Positions 30,986-40,024 of a stretch of 64,000 bases of DNA are shown here, piece after piece. Below the pieces are notes generated by a model that was not told where the DNA came from, did not search any database, and was given only the letters and a program-made list of their open reading frames with translations. This stretch comes from Acuticoccus sp038745295 (GTDB taxonomy: Bacteria; Pseudomonadota; Alphaproteobacteria; Rhizobiales; Amorphaceae). The stretch spans positions 1 through 64,000 of the forward strand of contig JBCDLN010000001.1 of assembly GCA_038745295.1 (NCBI GenBank), given 5' to 3'. Numbering within the stretch: the stretch's first letter is position 1; the number at the start of each line of letters is the position of its first letter. The translations under genes were made by a program, and so were the position numbers.

Positions 30986-32660
30986 CGGGACGGCGTCTGG
31001 GATCTGTTCTGAGGTCTGGGCGCTGATTTGGAGGTAGACCGTGTGGGTGAAGTTTCGACCGTCGTTTTCGCTGGTCATTGGCCATCTCACCTTTGAGAAC
31101 GCCCGAAAAAAGATAGAATACCAGCATATACGCCGCGATAATCGGCAATGATCCAATGAATCCATTGATCAAATATTTGTTTGTTCCGGCGGCAACCCAA
31201 ATTAACATATAAAGAACAAGCGGAAAATAAATGAAATCGCGTTCTAAAACCCACTTCAAAGCCAGACGACCTGTAAATCCAAACACAAATCCGATAAATG
31301 GAGCGATAATAATCAACCCAAGCCATCCGTAATGCCAATACATATCGCCATAGATTGAAATTCCGACAAGAGTTTCGGTCTCTCGTCCGAGCAAAATTGA
31401 GTAAAAATACTTGCCTGGCCCTTCAAATAAGGGTTTTTCAGGCCACAAGAAGCGCGGGATAAAGCGCATCCAGGCCGTTTCAACGGTGCGGCTGGCATAA
31501 CCGGAATCGTAAAGCAGCATCGCCTTGGCAATGGGCGAGGCATAATCGAGGCGCATCCACCACCACTGTGCGGTGCGCTCTTCGTCAATGACATAGTCTG
31601 GCGTGCCGCTGGCGCCTGACCCCGTCACATAAGCCGTCAGCACGTTGACGCGGTCGCCATAACCGCCGCTGTTGATTTCGCCGTGCAGCAGAAAGAGCTC
31701 GCTGCGCGCATGGGTGACCAACGGCGTGGAGAGCGAGAAAGCGACCGCTGTGAGCGCCGCACCGAGTGCCAGCTCCTTCAGACGCTGCCGCGCCAGATAG
31801 ATGCCGAGGATCGGAAAGACCAGCGCCACCACCAGCTCGCTCTTGGCAAAGGACAACAGCGTCAGCACCAAGTGAGCGCCCCACAAGACGATAAGGGGGA
31901 TCACCCAACGGCCGCCCCGCTTGGAGGCGGCGATATAGGCCAGCAGCGCGAGGCCAAGATCGACCAGAAAGCTCAGCGAGCCCAGAATCCCAGGTATGAC
32001 AATGGGGATGATCCCCCAATCGGCTGGTTTGACGAGGCCGTAGCGAAACAATCCGCCCACCACGATCACCGCGAGCGCAACGGGGGCGAGGCGTTCGGGA
32101 TCCACAAAGCGGTTGGCGTCTTGCCACACATGCTTGGGCACCCGCGGCGGCGCGAACACGGACAAAGCCGCCGCGATCCCACTCAACAGCAGCGGCACGG
32201 CGATCGAGATCAACAGATTGGCGCGTAACAATTCAGAGGGTGTTGCGGTCAAGGGATGGCCCGCTTTGGCGAGCAGTGTCGCCTCGCTGCCAAAGACATT
32301 CACCAGAGGTCCTAAGTAGAGAAAAACAATACTTTGTAATGGCGCCCAAAAGAACGCTGTCCATATGGTTTCAGGTAAGCATCTCACACAATTGTAGATC
32401 AGCGCTGACAGCACGGCCACGCTGTATAGCGGGAGGAGTGTGTTGATGAATGTCAAAGTGGTGTCGCTGAGATTGCCACTGCTGACAAGCAGCAGCAAAA
32501 TCAGCGCTGGCGGTACAAGAAGCCCAATGGCGGTCCAATAGTGACGGCGCAACAGCGCATACGGATAGGGCACGGCGTCTGACGGCCGGCCGCTGCGCGG
32601 CACCGGGCGAGGTCCCGCGATGGGGGTGTTCGCGCCGCTGTTCGGAGGGGACAGCGTCAT
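30963..32660 (-). CDS. Wzy-like polysaccharide polymerase, multi-pass membrane protein
   Basis: 565 residues from ATG 32660 (AGAGG adjacent, GGAAGG further up); ATG 32678 adds six. About 10-12 hydrophobic segments start near residue 45, with a large periplasmic-type loop around residues 330-410 (VTGSGASGTPDY, FIPRFLWPEKP), the shape of Wzy/O-antigen polymerases. Sequence conservation in this family is poor, so the call rests on topology and context. The 3' third (about 31080-31400) is AT-richer than the rest. Together with the flippase at 38109 it supports a Wzx/Wzy-dependent pathway. Confidence 0.65.
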   Translation of the reverse strand: MTLSPPNSGANTPIAGPRPVPRSGRPSDAVPYPYALLRRHYWTAIGLLVPPALILLLLVSSGNLSDTTLTFINTLLPLYSVAVLSALIYNCVRCLPETIWTAFFWAPLQSIVFLYLGPLVNVFGSEATLLAKAGHPLTATPSELLRANLLISIAVPLLLSGIAAALSVFAPPRVPKHVWQDANRFVDPERLAPVALAVIVVGGLFRYGLVKPADWGIIPIVIPGILGSLSFLVDLGLALLAYIAASKRGGRWVIPLIVLWGAHLVLTLLSFAKSELVVALVFPILGIYLARQRLKELALGAALTAVAFSLSTPLVTHARSELFLLHGEINSGGYGDRVNVLTAYVTGSGASGTPDYVIDEERTAQWWWMRLDYASPIAKAMLLYDSGYASRTVETAWMRFIPRFLWPEKPLFEGPGKYFYSILLGRETETLVGISIYGDMYWHYGWLGLIIIAPFIGFVFGFTGRLALKWVLERDFIYFPLVLYMLIWVAAGTNKYLINGFIGSLPIIAAYMLVFYLFSGVLKGEMANDQRKRRSKLHPHGLPPNQRPDLRTDPRRRPVSGLRGR

Positions 32661-32738
32661 CCTCTTTGCGCCTTCCATGCCCTGTTGGCCAGATGATGGC
32701 CCATTGACGAGGTCCGCACCCTAGGCAACACACCCGCC

Positions 32739-33935
32739 GTGAGCCCAGACAACACGTTGCGAACAAGGACGGACGGCGGCCCGCTGCGCGCTTTGCATGT
32801 CTCGCCCACCTTTTATCCAGCCACCCGCTGGGGCGGCCCGATTTTCTCCACGCTGACCCTTTGCAATGGACTGCAACGCACTGGCAAGGTCAGCGTCACG
32901 GTGTTGACCACCGATGCCGCGGGCCCCGCCCGGGGTGACCGGCTCGATGGGCCGCGCCAGGCCCATTTCGAGGCCGGCTACGACGTCACCTATGCAAGGC
33001 GCATTGCGGGCAAGGACGTGTCGCTGGAGCTGATGGCACAGCTCCTCCCTGCCATGCGCCGCGCCGACCTGGTGCACCTCACGGCCACCTATTCGGCGCC
33101 GACCCTACCAACGCTCGCCGCCGCCAAGTTCTTGGGAAAGCCGCTGGTGTGGTCGCCTCGGGGCGCTCTGCAAGCACGGCAAGAGTGGCAGGGCGCGGCG
33201 AGCAAGGCCAAGGTGGTGTTTGAGGCCGCGTGCCGGCGGCTCCTGCCCCGCCGCGCGGTGCTCCACGTCACCTCAGAGGCGGAACGGGAACTGAGCCGCC
33301 GCGCGATCCCGATCCCCGCCGCCGTTGTGCCGAACGCGGTTCAGATGCCGCCCGATCCGGCGCCTCGCACTTACCGTCCGGACGGTGCGCTGCGGCTTGC
33401 TTTCCTCAGCCGCGTCCACCCCAAAAAAGGGCTCGAAACCCTGATTGAGGCGCTCAAAACCCTCCCCGCCCCCACAACGCTCGCCATTTATGGCGAAGCG
33501 GACGCTGGCTATGCAGATGCGCTCAAAGCCCAAGCCGCCGCGGCCGGTGTCGCCGACCGTGTCACCTTCCACGGCCACGTGACGAACGAGGCGAAGGAGC
33601 GCGCTTACGAAAACGCCGACATCTTCGTGTTGCCGAGCTTTTCGGAGAATTTCGGCATGGTGATCGCCGAAGCGCTCGCCCATCGCACCCCCGTGGTCAC
33701 CACCACGGCAACGCCATGGCAGATGCTGCACGAAGCCGGCTGCGGGCGCCTCGTTGCGCCAGGTGACAGCGCTGCGCTTGGCCAAGCGATCACCGAGATC
33801 GCTGGCGGCGACTTTGCCGCCATGGGCGCGGCCGGCCGGTCGCTGGTGGAGGACCATTATGGCGAGGCCGCGCTCGCGAGCGCCATGGTTGATGTCTATG
33901 CGGCACTGGTGTCTGAGGGACCCCCATTCCCTTGA
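32739..33935 (+). CDS. Glycosyltransferase family 4
   Basis: 398 residues from GTG 32739. GT-B fold: N-terminal HVSPTFYPATRWGGPI glycine loop; C-terminal LAFLSRVHPKKGLETLIEAL and FVLPSFSENFGMVIAEALA, with the E-x7-E pattern that binds the nucleotide-sugar in retaining GT4 enzymes. Its stop overlaps the start of the acetyltransferase gene. The sugar donor cannot be told. Confidence 0.86.
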   Translation: MSPDNTLRTRTDGGPLRALHVSPTFYPATRWGGPIFSTLTLCNGLQRTGKVSVTVLTTDAAGPARGDRLDGPRQAHFEAGYDVTYARRIAGKDVSLELMAQLLPAMRRADLVHLTATYSAPTLPTLAAAKFLGKPLVWSPRGALQARQEWQGAASKAKVVFEAACRRLLPRRAVLHVTSEAERELSRRAIPIPAAVVPNAVQMPPDPAPRTYRPDGALRLAFLSRVHPKKGLETLIEALKTLPAPTTLAIYGEADAGYADALKAQAAAAGVADRVTFHGHVTNEAKERAYENADIFVLPSFSENFGMVIAEALAHRTPVVTTTATPWQMLHEAGCGRLVAPGDSAALGQAITEIAGGDFAAMGAAGRSLVEDHYGEAALASAMVDVYAALVSEGPPFP

Positions 33936-34531
33936 GCGAGAGAGACATCCCCGCCATGGAGCACCCCGAGAGCCTGTTATCGCCTCAGGCAACGGCTCTG
34001 TGGCCCGCTCCCTCCCGCGCCGACAAGGTGCGGCGGGCGCTGTGGCGTGTGGTGTCGGCCCTCACCTTCCGCCTCACACCGACCCCATTCCACGGTGTGC
34101 GCTGCGCGATCCTGCGCGCGTTTGGCGGGCGCATTGAACGGGGCGCACGGCCCTACCCGGCCGCGCGCATCTGGGCCCCGTGGAACCTTGTGATGGAACA
34201 CGGCAGCTGTCTGGCGGATCGGGTCGACTGCTACAACGTTGCCCCGATTACGGTGAAACGGCACGCCACCGTCAGCCAAGGCGCGTCCCTTTGCACGGCG
34301 AGCCACGATTTTCGCCGCAGCGACCATCCCCTCACCGCCGCCCCCATCGTGGTGGGCGAAGGCGCTTGGGTGGCGGCTGAAGCCTTTATCGGCCCCGGCG
34401 TGACGGTCGATGAAAAGGCCGTGGTTGGCGCCCGCGCGGTCGTGATGCGCTCTGTGCCGCCGTCGACCGTGGTCGCCGGCAATCCCGCCAAAATCGTCGA
34501 CAAGCGCATCATCCAAAACCCCGCGCCGTGA
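33932..34531 (+). CDS. WcaF-like O-acetyltransferase
   Basis: 199 residues from TTG 33932 (overlapping the previous stop) or 191 from ATG 33956; the ribosome sites are weak for both. The C-terminal half is a left-handed parallel beta-helix with isoleucine/valine-led hexapeptides and the sequence SHDFRRSDHPL, with the catalytic-type His, as in colanic acid acetyltransferase WcaF and relatives. It would acetylate a sugar of the repeat unit using acetyl-CoA. Co-transcribed with the GT4 upstream. Confidence 0.84.
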   Translation: MSERDIPAMEHPESLLSPQATALWPAPSRADKVRRALWRVVSALTFRLTPTPFHGVRCAILRAFGGRIERGARPYPAARIWAPWNLVMEHGSCLADRVDCYNVAPITVKRHATVSQGASLCTASHDFRRSDHPLTAAPIVVGEGAWVAAEAFIGPGVTVDEKAVVGARAVVMRSVPPSTVVAGNPAKIVDKRIIQNPAP

Positions 34532-34600
34532 GCGAAGTGGGGAATGGCGCGGTTGCGCTTCGCCTCGCCGATCTCCTGTCAATGGGTGTCCAGCCGGCGC

Positions 34601-34616
34601 GTTGACAGCTGTCAAC
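34601..34616. promoter_or_regulatory. parS-like palindrome 3 (perfect)
   Basis: GTTGACAGCTGTCAAC is a perfect 16-bp palindrome and fits GTT-N4-GC-N4-AAC, the repABC-type parS consensus, at every fixed position. It lies in the short gap between two convergent polysaccharide genes, 22-24 kb from parAB, so a promoter role is unlikely. A dispersed ParB-binding site is the simplest reading. Confidence 0.65.
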
Positions 34617-34631
34617 TTTGGCCGCGGCTTG

Positions 34632-35549
34632 TCAGCTTTGGGTGATGTCGAGCCCCGTGCAGGCTTTGACCGCGTCAGCCAGGGGAACGTTGTGGGTCGC
34701 AGCGTAGCGTTCGATCTCGGTGACTTTGGCGTCCACCAGGGTGCGGTACCAGAACGCTTGCATTGAATGAAAATAAAACCCTTCCTTGCCGTCTAAAAAG
34801 CCGAGCAGCAAAAAGTATCGTGCCAGGAAATACAGCGTTGAACGCCCGCCGCCCGGCAAGCGGCTGTAGATTTTTGTCTTCACGAAACGTTTGAACGCTG
34901 CGCCGGGGCTGGTGCCGTCCGCTTGTGCGCGCTCTTCGGCATAAAGGCCGTGGGCGACGTTCAACAATTCAAGGGCCTCGCGGGAGGCGTAGTCGTTGTG
35001 CTTGTTCACCCACTGGGTGATGGGTTTCAGGTTGATGTCGGTGATGACAAAGGGCGAGCGCACCACCTCGCCGTCGGTGACAAAGTGCTCGTCCATCCAG
35101 CGCTGCTCGCAGCGGCCGCGCCCGTTGCGCAGGAGGCGCAGCTGCCAGGACGGCTCCATACCGCCAAACCGAATGCGCCGGCCCATGAAGACCATCCGGC
35201 GGCGCACAGCGATCCCGGCCACAGCCTCGTCTTGGGCAACAAGGAAGGGCCGCAGACGCGCCGCTGCGCCCTCCTCCAGCACCTCGTCGGCATCAATGCG
35301 CATGAGCCAGCCGCCGCGCCCCGCCACACTGTCGATGGCGTGGTTCATCTGCGCGGCATGGTTCACCCAAGGGTGTTCGATGACCCGCGCGCCCTGCGCT
35401 GCTGCGATCTCCACCGTGCGGTCCGTGGACCCTGAATCGATCACCGTGATGGTGGTCGCCGCCTCCGCCACGCTTGCCAGGCAACGGCCGATGTGGCGCT
35501 CTTCGTTGAACGTTAGCACCAGGACGTGGAGAGCCTCCGGCGCCTTCAT
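34632..35549 (-). CDS. Glycosyltransferase family 2 (KdtX/WaaE-like)
   Basis: 305 residues from ATG 35549, which overlaps the previous stop as ATGA. LVLTFNEERHIGRCL, VIDSGSTDRT, and MRIDADEVL (the DXD-like metal site), then WQLRLLRNGRGRCEQRWMDEH and FYFLARYFLLLGFLDGK-like C-terminal amphipathic helices, are the pattern of LPS/EPS GT2 enzymes of the WaaE/LpsC type. It works at the membrane face on a lipid-linked acceptor. Second gene of a two-gene operon with a GT4. Confidence 0.84.
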   Translation of the reverse strand: MKAPEALHVLVLTFNEERHIGRCLASVAEAATTITVIDSGSTDRTVEIAAAQGARVIEHPWVNHAAQMNHAIDSVAGRGGWLMRIDADEVLEEGAAARLRPFLVAQDEAVAGIAVRRRMVFMGRRIRFGGMEPSWQLRLLRNGRGRCEQRWMDEHFVTDGEVVRSPFVITDINLKPITQWVNKHNDYASREALELLNVAHGLYAEERAQADGTSPGAAFKRFVKTKIYSRLPGGGRSTLYFLARYFLLLGFLDGKEGFYFHSMQAFWYRTLVDAKVTEIERYAATHNVPLADAVKACTGLDITQS

Positions 35550-36586
35550 GGGCGCCTCCCACACTCGCTTTGGAGGGCTCCCATCAGCCGTGTCTGAAAG
35601 GCAGAGAAGCGGAATTCGTCCGCCCAGCGGGCCGCCGCCCCGCGCCCCAAAGCTTCGGCTTTGGCGGGGTTGGTCAAGAGATCCACAACACTGTGCGCCA
35701 GCATTTCGGGTTGGTTGAGATCCACATTGATGCCGCTCACACCGTCCGCATTCACATCCTGGCCCGCATCGTTTTGCGAGGCGATGACGGGGATCCCGTG
35801 GCGCATCGCTTCAATGTAGGTGAGGCCAAAGCCTTCCTTCCAGCTTGGCTGCACATAAAGCCTCGCGCGGCGCCAGAGTGCGGGCACATCGGCCTCCGGC
35901 ACAAAGCCGAGCACCTCGATGTTGGCAGCGGCCGGGGATGTGGCCACAAGATCTTTCAGGATGTTTAAGCCATCACCGCCGCCGGCAAGCAGCAACCGCG
36001 CGTCCGGGATCTGTTCGATGACTTTGGGCCAGGCCGCCACCACCTCGCGGTGCCCTTTGCGCATGTTGTCTTTGTCGACCCGCCCGAAGGTGAGCGCGAC
36101 AGGCGCTGTGGGCAGCGCCTGCGGTTCCGGCGGGATGTCCTCTTCGGTGCCCAGCAGGCACACTCGCGCCTGCGGCAGCGGCCCGTGGTCGGCGGTGAAG
36201 CGGTTCAGCGTGTGGTGCGAATTGACAAGCACCAGATCGGCCTGGCGCAGCGCTGCCGCGCGGCCTGGCGTGAGCCCGTCGCCCCACACCTCAATGCCGT
36301 GCATCCAAACCGCATAGGGCCGGCGCGGCAATTTGGGGTGGGCGCGGGCGATGCCGGCGTGGTCGTAGATGAAGGCGCGGGCGGTGAGCGCGTCCCGCCA
36401 CAGCCCCGCGGTGAAGCGCAGGCGGTTGCCGCCGGCTGCAGCGCCCGGTGCATCGATCATGGTCTTGTGCGTGTCGTTCAGCGCCCGCACCCACACAGGT
36501 GTACCGGCCGCCTCTAACGCGCGCACCGTGAGCCGCGCCACACGGCTGATACCGCCGCGGCCGGCCTCGGTCTGCACCGAGGCCAT
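35546..36586 (-). CDS. Glycosyltransferase family 4
   Basis: 346 residues from ATG 36586 (AAGG close upstream); the frame is open to ATG 36655. N-terminal GRGGISRVARL loop, MHGIEVWGD segment, then GRVDKDNMRKGHREVVAAW and VQPSWKEGFGLTYIEAMRHGIPVIAS carrying the EGFGL/E-x7-E nucleotide-sugar site. A cytoplasmic retaining GT4. Translation of the following GT2 is coupled by a four-base overlap. Confidence 0.85.
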   Translation of the reverse strand: MASVQTEAGRGGISRVARLTVRALEAAGTPVWVRALNDTHKTMIDAPGAAAGGNRLRFTAGLWRDALTARAFIYDHAGIARAHPKLPRRPYAVWMHGIEVWGDGLTPGRAAALRQADLVLVNSHHTLNRFTADHGPLPQARVCLLGTEEDIPPEPQALPTAPVALTFGRVDKDNMRKGHREVVAAWPKVIEQIPDARLLLAGGGDGLNILKDLVATSPAAANIEVLGFVPEADVPALWRRARLYVQPSWKEGFGLTYIEAMRHGIPVIASQNDAGQDVNADGVSGINVDLNQPEMLAHSVVDLLTNPAKAEALGRGAAARWADEFRFSAFQTRLMGALQSECGRRP

Positions 36587-36881
36587 CACCACCTTGCCGC
36601 CCTTTGAAAGGATCAAGACGGAATCTCCCAGCGGCGCGGATTGGATCACGCCCATCGATCATCACAGGCGGTGGATGAGCGGTAGCGCGTTGGGTCAAAA
36701 GCGTCCACCAGGCCCCGGCGAGCCTGAGGGTTCGGACCTCTCAATGGCGCGCCCTGAGCGCCTTCGCGTTGACTTTCGCCCAGACGGCCTCATAAGCGCG
36801 ACGCGGTGTCGTTCAGCAGATCCCGCGCCCATTGTCCGTTTCAACCGACACGGCCAAACCTTGGTGCCCAGAACTGTTTCC

Positions 36882-38108
36882 ATGACTGTTTCCAACGACG
36901 CGCCTGAGACGCCCTATTGCCCCCGTATTGCCGTGGTGGTCAGTCATCCCATCCAACACTTTTGCCCTCAATACACCAGTCTTGCGACCTCTGACCTTTG
37001 GGAACTGAAAGTATTCTTCGGTTCACCGCTCGGTCTGGAAGCGTATCATGACCGTAATTTTGGCCGTGAAGTCCGTTGGGGCGGTCTCGATTTATCGGGG
37101 TTTGAGCACGAATTCTTGCACGATGCGCCAATCGCATCCGGCCCCAAACTTGACGCACCCCATTTGGGGGAGCGCCTTGCAGACTATGATCCACATGTTG
37201 TGATTTCGTATGGCTATGCGCAAAAACTGCAGCGTCGGGCGCAAGATTGGGCCAAACAGAACAACAAGCTTCTTTACTATATTTCCGATGCCGAAGAGGC
37301 CCATCGTCCATCCCCGCTGAAAATACAGCTAAAGCGCGTGCTATTGCGCCAGCGCATGGCGCGGATCGATCGTTTTTTGTCGGTTGGCGACTTTAATGAA
37401 TTGGTCCACCGGGGCTTTGGCGCCGCCATGGATCGCATCACGCGCATGCACTTTTCCATTGATGAGCCCCGTTATCGCGCGGCCATGGATGGCCGCACGG
37501 CGCTGCGCGCCAAGACGCGCACCGCCTTCGGGTTCGAGGCGCAAGACGTGGTGGTGGGCACGGTGGGAAAGCTCGTGCCGTGGAAACGGCAGATCGATGT
37601 GATCCGCGCTGTTGGGCAAAGCGCGCCGCAACGACAGATCAAGGCCCTCATCATCGGCAGCGGTCCTGACATGGATGCAGCCAAGGCGGTCGCTGAGCAG
37701 GACGCGCCGGGGCGGGTTGTCTTTTCTGGCTTTGTCGATCCGGTGGAGCTTCCCGCCCTTTACGCGGCGAGTGATATCTACGCCCATGCCGCCGCGTTCG
37801 AGCCCCATTCGCTCGCCATCAGTGAGGCGGCCTATATGGGTTTGCCTCTGGTTTTGTCGGACCGCTGCGGCAGCTACGGCCCCAATGATGACCTGAGGGT
37901 GGGCGCCAATGGCTGGACCTATCCCATGGGCGATCTTCAGACCCTCATAGCCCATCTTGAGCGCTTGGCGGCCGACCCTGCCCTTTGCGCCACCTTCGGT
38001 GCCGCAAGCCACGCCTATGCTGTGAATGCGCAGGCGCGGGCCCACGGACACTTCCTCACCGAAGCGCTCATCGCCGACGGCTTTTCCATCCCTTCCAACG
38101 CGCGGTGA
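36882..38108 (+). CDS. Glycosyltransferase family 4
   Basis: 408 residues from ATG 36882. The frame stays open upstream, but that part is antisense to the previous gene and has no family similarity. VVVSHPIQHFCPQY opens the N-terminal domain; VVGTVGKLVPWKRQIDVI, IIGSGPDMD and FEPHSLAISEAAYMGLPLVLSD form the donor domain of a GT-B retaining enzyme. Its stop abuts the start of the flippase gene, so the two form an operon. Confidence 0.85.
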   Translation: MTVSNDAPETPYCPRIAVVVSHPIQHFCPQYTSLATSDLWELKVFFGSPLGLEAYHDRNFGREVRWGGLDLSGFEHEFLHDAPIASGPKLDAPHLGERLADYDPHVVISYGYAQKLQRRAQDWAKQNNKLLYYISDAEEAHRPSPLKIQLKRVLLRQRMARIDRFLSVGDFNELVHRGFGAAMDRITRMHFSIDEPRYRAAMDGRTALRAKTRTAFGFEAQDVVVGTVGKLVPWKRQIDVIRAVGQSAPQRQIKALIIGSGPDMDAAKAVAEQDAPGRVVFSGFVDPVELPALYAASDIYAHAAAFEPHSLAISEAAYMGLPLVLSDRCGSYGPNDDLRVGANGWTYPMGDLQTLIAHLERLAADPALCATFGAASHAYAVNAQARAHGHFLTEALIADGFSIPSNAR

Positions 38109-39509
38109 TTGAGTGAGCGACAGTTCGGGGGTGAGACGCCTGACCCCAATCAGACCATGACACGGGCGCGTGCAGTGCTGGGCAGCAGCGTCGGTATGGC
38201 GCTGGTGCGGCTGACCAATATGGGCCTTGGCTTCGCACTGTCTGTGCTTTTGGCGCGCACTTTGGGGCTGGAGGGTTTTGGCACCTATGCGTTCGCCTTC
38301 GCGATCGCGGGCCTCATGGGGTTTGTGACGCAGCTTGGGCTGCCGGTGCTGATCGTGCGTGAGAGCGCGCGGGCGCTGGCCGGTGACCCTCAGGGGGCGG
38401 GGGCAGGGCGCTTTGTGGCCATCGCGTCTTGGTCGGCCATGGTGGTGGCGGTCGCCGCAGCCCTTCTTCTGGCCGGCACGCTGCTCGTCGCACTTGGCCT
38501 TTCGGTGTCCATGCTAGATGGGGGGGCTTGGATGCTCCCGCTCGCCGCCGTGCTTGCCACCATGATGGGTTTCATGGCGGCGGGTGGGGCGCTGCTCAAC
38601 GGACAAACCAAGCCCCTCAAAGGCTCTGTTGCCGATGGGGCGTTGCGCCCTTTTGTGTTTTTGGTGCTGGTTTGGGCGAGTGCGAGCACGCTCACTCCGC
38701 AAAGCGCTATGGCGGCCCATGTGATGGCGGCCCTTTGTGGCGCGGTGCTCGTCTGGGGGCTGTCAGCGCCTGCGCTGCTGCGCGCCAGGGCCGTTTCCAC
38801 GACACAAGAGCGGCGCTGGATGAGCCGGACGTGGATCCAAAGCCTTATTCCGTTTTCGCTCAACACCGGCCTGAGGGTCCTCAACTCGCGGCTTGATGTG
38901 TTGATGGTGGGCCTGCTGGTGGGGCCTGCCGAGGTGGCGCTTTACGCGGTGGCCAACCAGTTGGCGAACTTTGGGGTCATGGGCCAGACCATCGTCAACG
39001 CCCAAGCCGCGCCCCGTCTTGCCGCGGCCCTCGCACGGGATGACAAACCGAGCGCGCAGCACGCTGTCTCGCTGTGCGCGCTGGCGGCGGGTACGATCGG
39101 GCTCGCCATTTTGGGCGGTGTTGTACTGGTCGGCGCACCTATCTTGCGCCTTGCCTTTGGGGAAGCGTTCGCTTCGGCCTTTGGCGTTCTGGTCATCCTG
39201 GCCTTGGTGCAGGCCATCACCAGCGCCATGGGGCCGACAGCGCTGACGCTGAACATGGCGGGGCTGGAGCGTTTGACGTTGCGTGTCAGTGCGATTTCGG
39301 TTGGCGTGAACGCTGTCCTCAACATTCCGCTGGTGCTGGCGTTTGGAGCGGAAGGGGCGGCACTGTCGCTTCTCATTGCCGTGGCGGTCGGTCAGACCCT
39401 GATGATGCGTTATGCGGCGCAGCGTACCGGGCTCACCACTCATGTGGTTTTCGCGCTCCGCTCGGCGCGTGTGCGGCACGATCTACGGCGCATCTTATGG
39501 CGATCCTGA
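38109..39509 (+). CDS. Wzx-type polysaccharide flippase
   Basis: 466 residues if TTG 38109 is used, immediately after the previous stop, or 450 from ATG 38157; neither has a clear ribosome site. About 12-14 hydrophobic segments, the early one with LARTLGLEGFGTYAFAFAIAGL, the hallmark opening of MOP/PST (RfbX-like) flippases. It would flip undecaprenyl-linked repeat units across the inner membrane for the Wzy-like polymerase. An intrinsic terminator follows at 39543-39604. Confidence 0.87.
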   Translation: MSERQFGGETPDPNQTMTRARAVLGSSVGMALVRLTNMGLGFALSVLLARTLGLEGFGTYAFAFAIAGLMGFVTQLGLPVLIVRESARALAGDPQGAGAGRFVAIASWSAMVVAVAAALLLAGTLLVALGLSVSMLDGGAWMLPLAAVLATMMGFMAAGGALLNGQTKPLKGSVADGALRPFVFLVLVWASASTLTPQSAMAAHVMAALCGAVLVWGLSAPALLRARAVSTTQERRWMSRTWIQSLIPFSLNTGLRVLNSRLDVLMVGLLVGPAEVALYAVANQLANFGVMGQTIVNAQAAPRLAAALARDDKPSAQHAVSLCALAAGTIGLAILGGVVLVGAPILRLAFGEAFASAFGVLVILALVQAITSAMGPTALTLNMAGLERLTLRVSAISVGVNAVLNIPLVLAFGAEGAALSLLIAVAVGQTLMMRYAAQRTGLTTHVVFALRSARVRHDLRRILWRS

Positions 39510-39542
39510 ACCGGCCGCGATGGGGTGCGTGAGGCGCGTTGC

Positions 39543-39604
39543 CCGCACCAAGTATTGCAACTTGAAATGGCGGTTCTCTCGTGAGGACTTGGTGCGGCTT
39601 TTTT
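39543..39604 (+). terminator. Intrinsic terminator after the flippase gene
   Basis: Perfect 11-bp arms CCGCACCAAGT (39543-39553) and ACTTGGTGCGG (39587-39597) with a 33-base loop are followed by CTTTTTT. The long loop is unusual but stem and T-tract fit rho-independent termination of the flippase operon. Confidence 0.65.
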
Positions 39605-40024
39605 CAGGTTAGGCTTTGATTTTCCGCCGAAATCTCAATTGAATTGGCCGAGGGAGTATACCGCACTCCGGTTGAGCCCGCTGGCGTTGTTCGTTGCTGA
39701 TCATCATCATGCGATGACCCTCTTTCGCCTCCCTTTGATCCGTCTTTATTGGCGTTCATGCCCAGCATCAATCGCTGGAATGGATGTTTAGTGATCAAGA
39801 TCACATCCTTTATCATAGATAATCTTATCCATAATGAAAGGTTTGATCTTTAATGAATGAATATTCATGAACAAAAAATTACAATTAGCAACTTGCAAGG
39901 CGTGGTGATCGACGATTTAAATATTTATCTTTGAGAAGAAGTGCTTGATGAGCGCCGTTCGCAAGATCCAACATCATTGTGAGGCTCATTTAAAATTCGC
40001 TATGATGAAGTGAGGATTACGACT
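39605..40024 (+). promoter_or_regulatory. AT-rich upstream region of the RTX gene
   Basis: No gene seen. The stretch is markedly AT-rich compared with its surroundings and contains a 12-bp palindrome ATGAATATTCAT (39857-39868). It ends with TGAGGA eight bases before the GTG start at 40025. It most likely holds the promoter and control sites of the RTX gene; I could not pick a -35/-10 pair with confidence. Confidence 0.5.

Noticed and set aside
36369..36881. 171-codon N-terminal extension of the GT4 gene at 36882
   Set aside because: Mostly antisense to the neighbouring GT4, no family similarity, and the GT-B domain begins right after ATG 36882.
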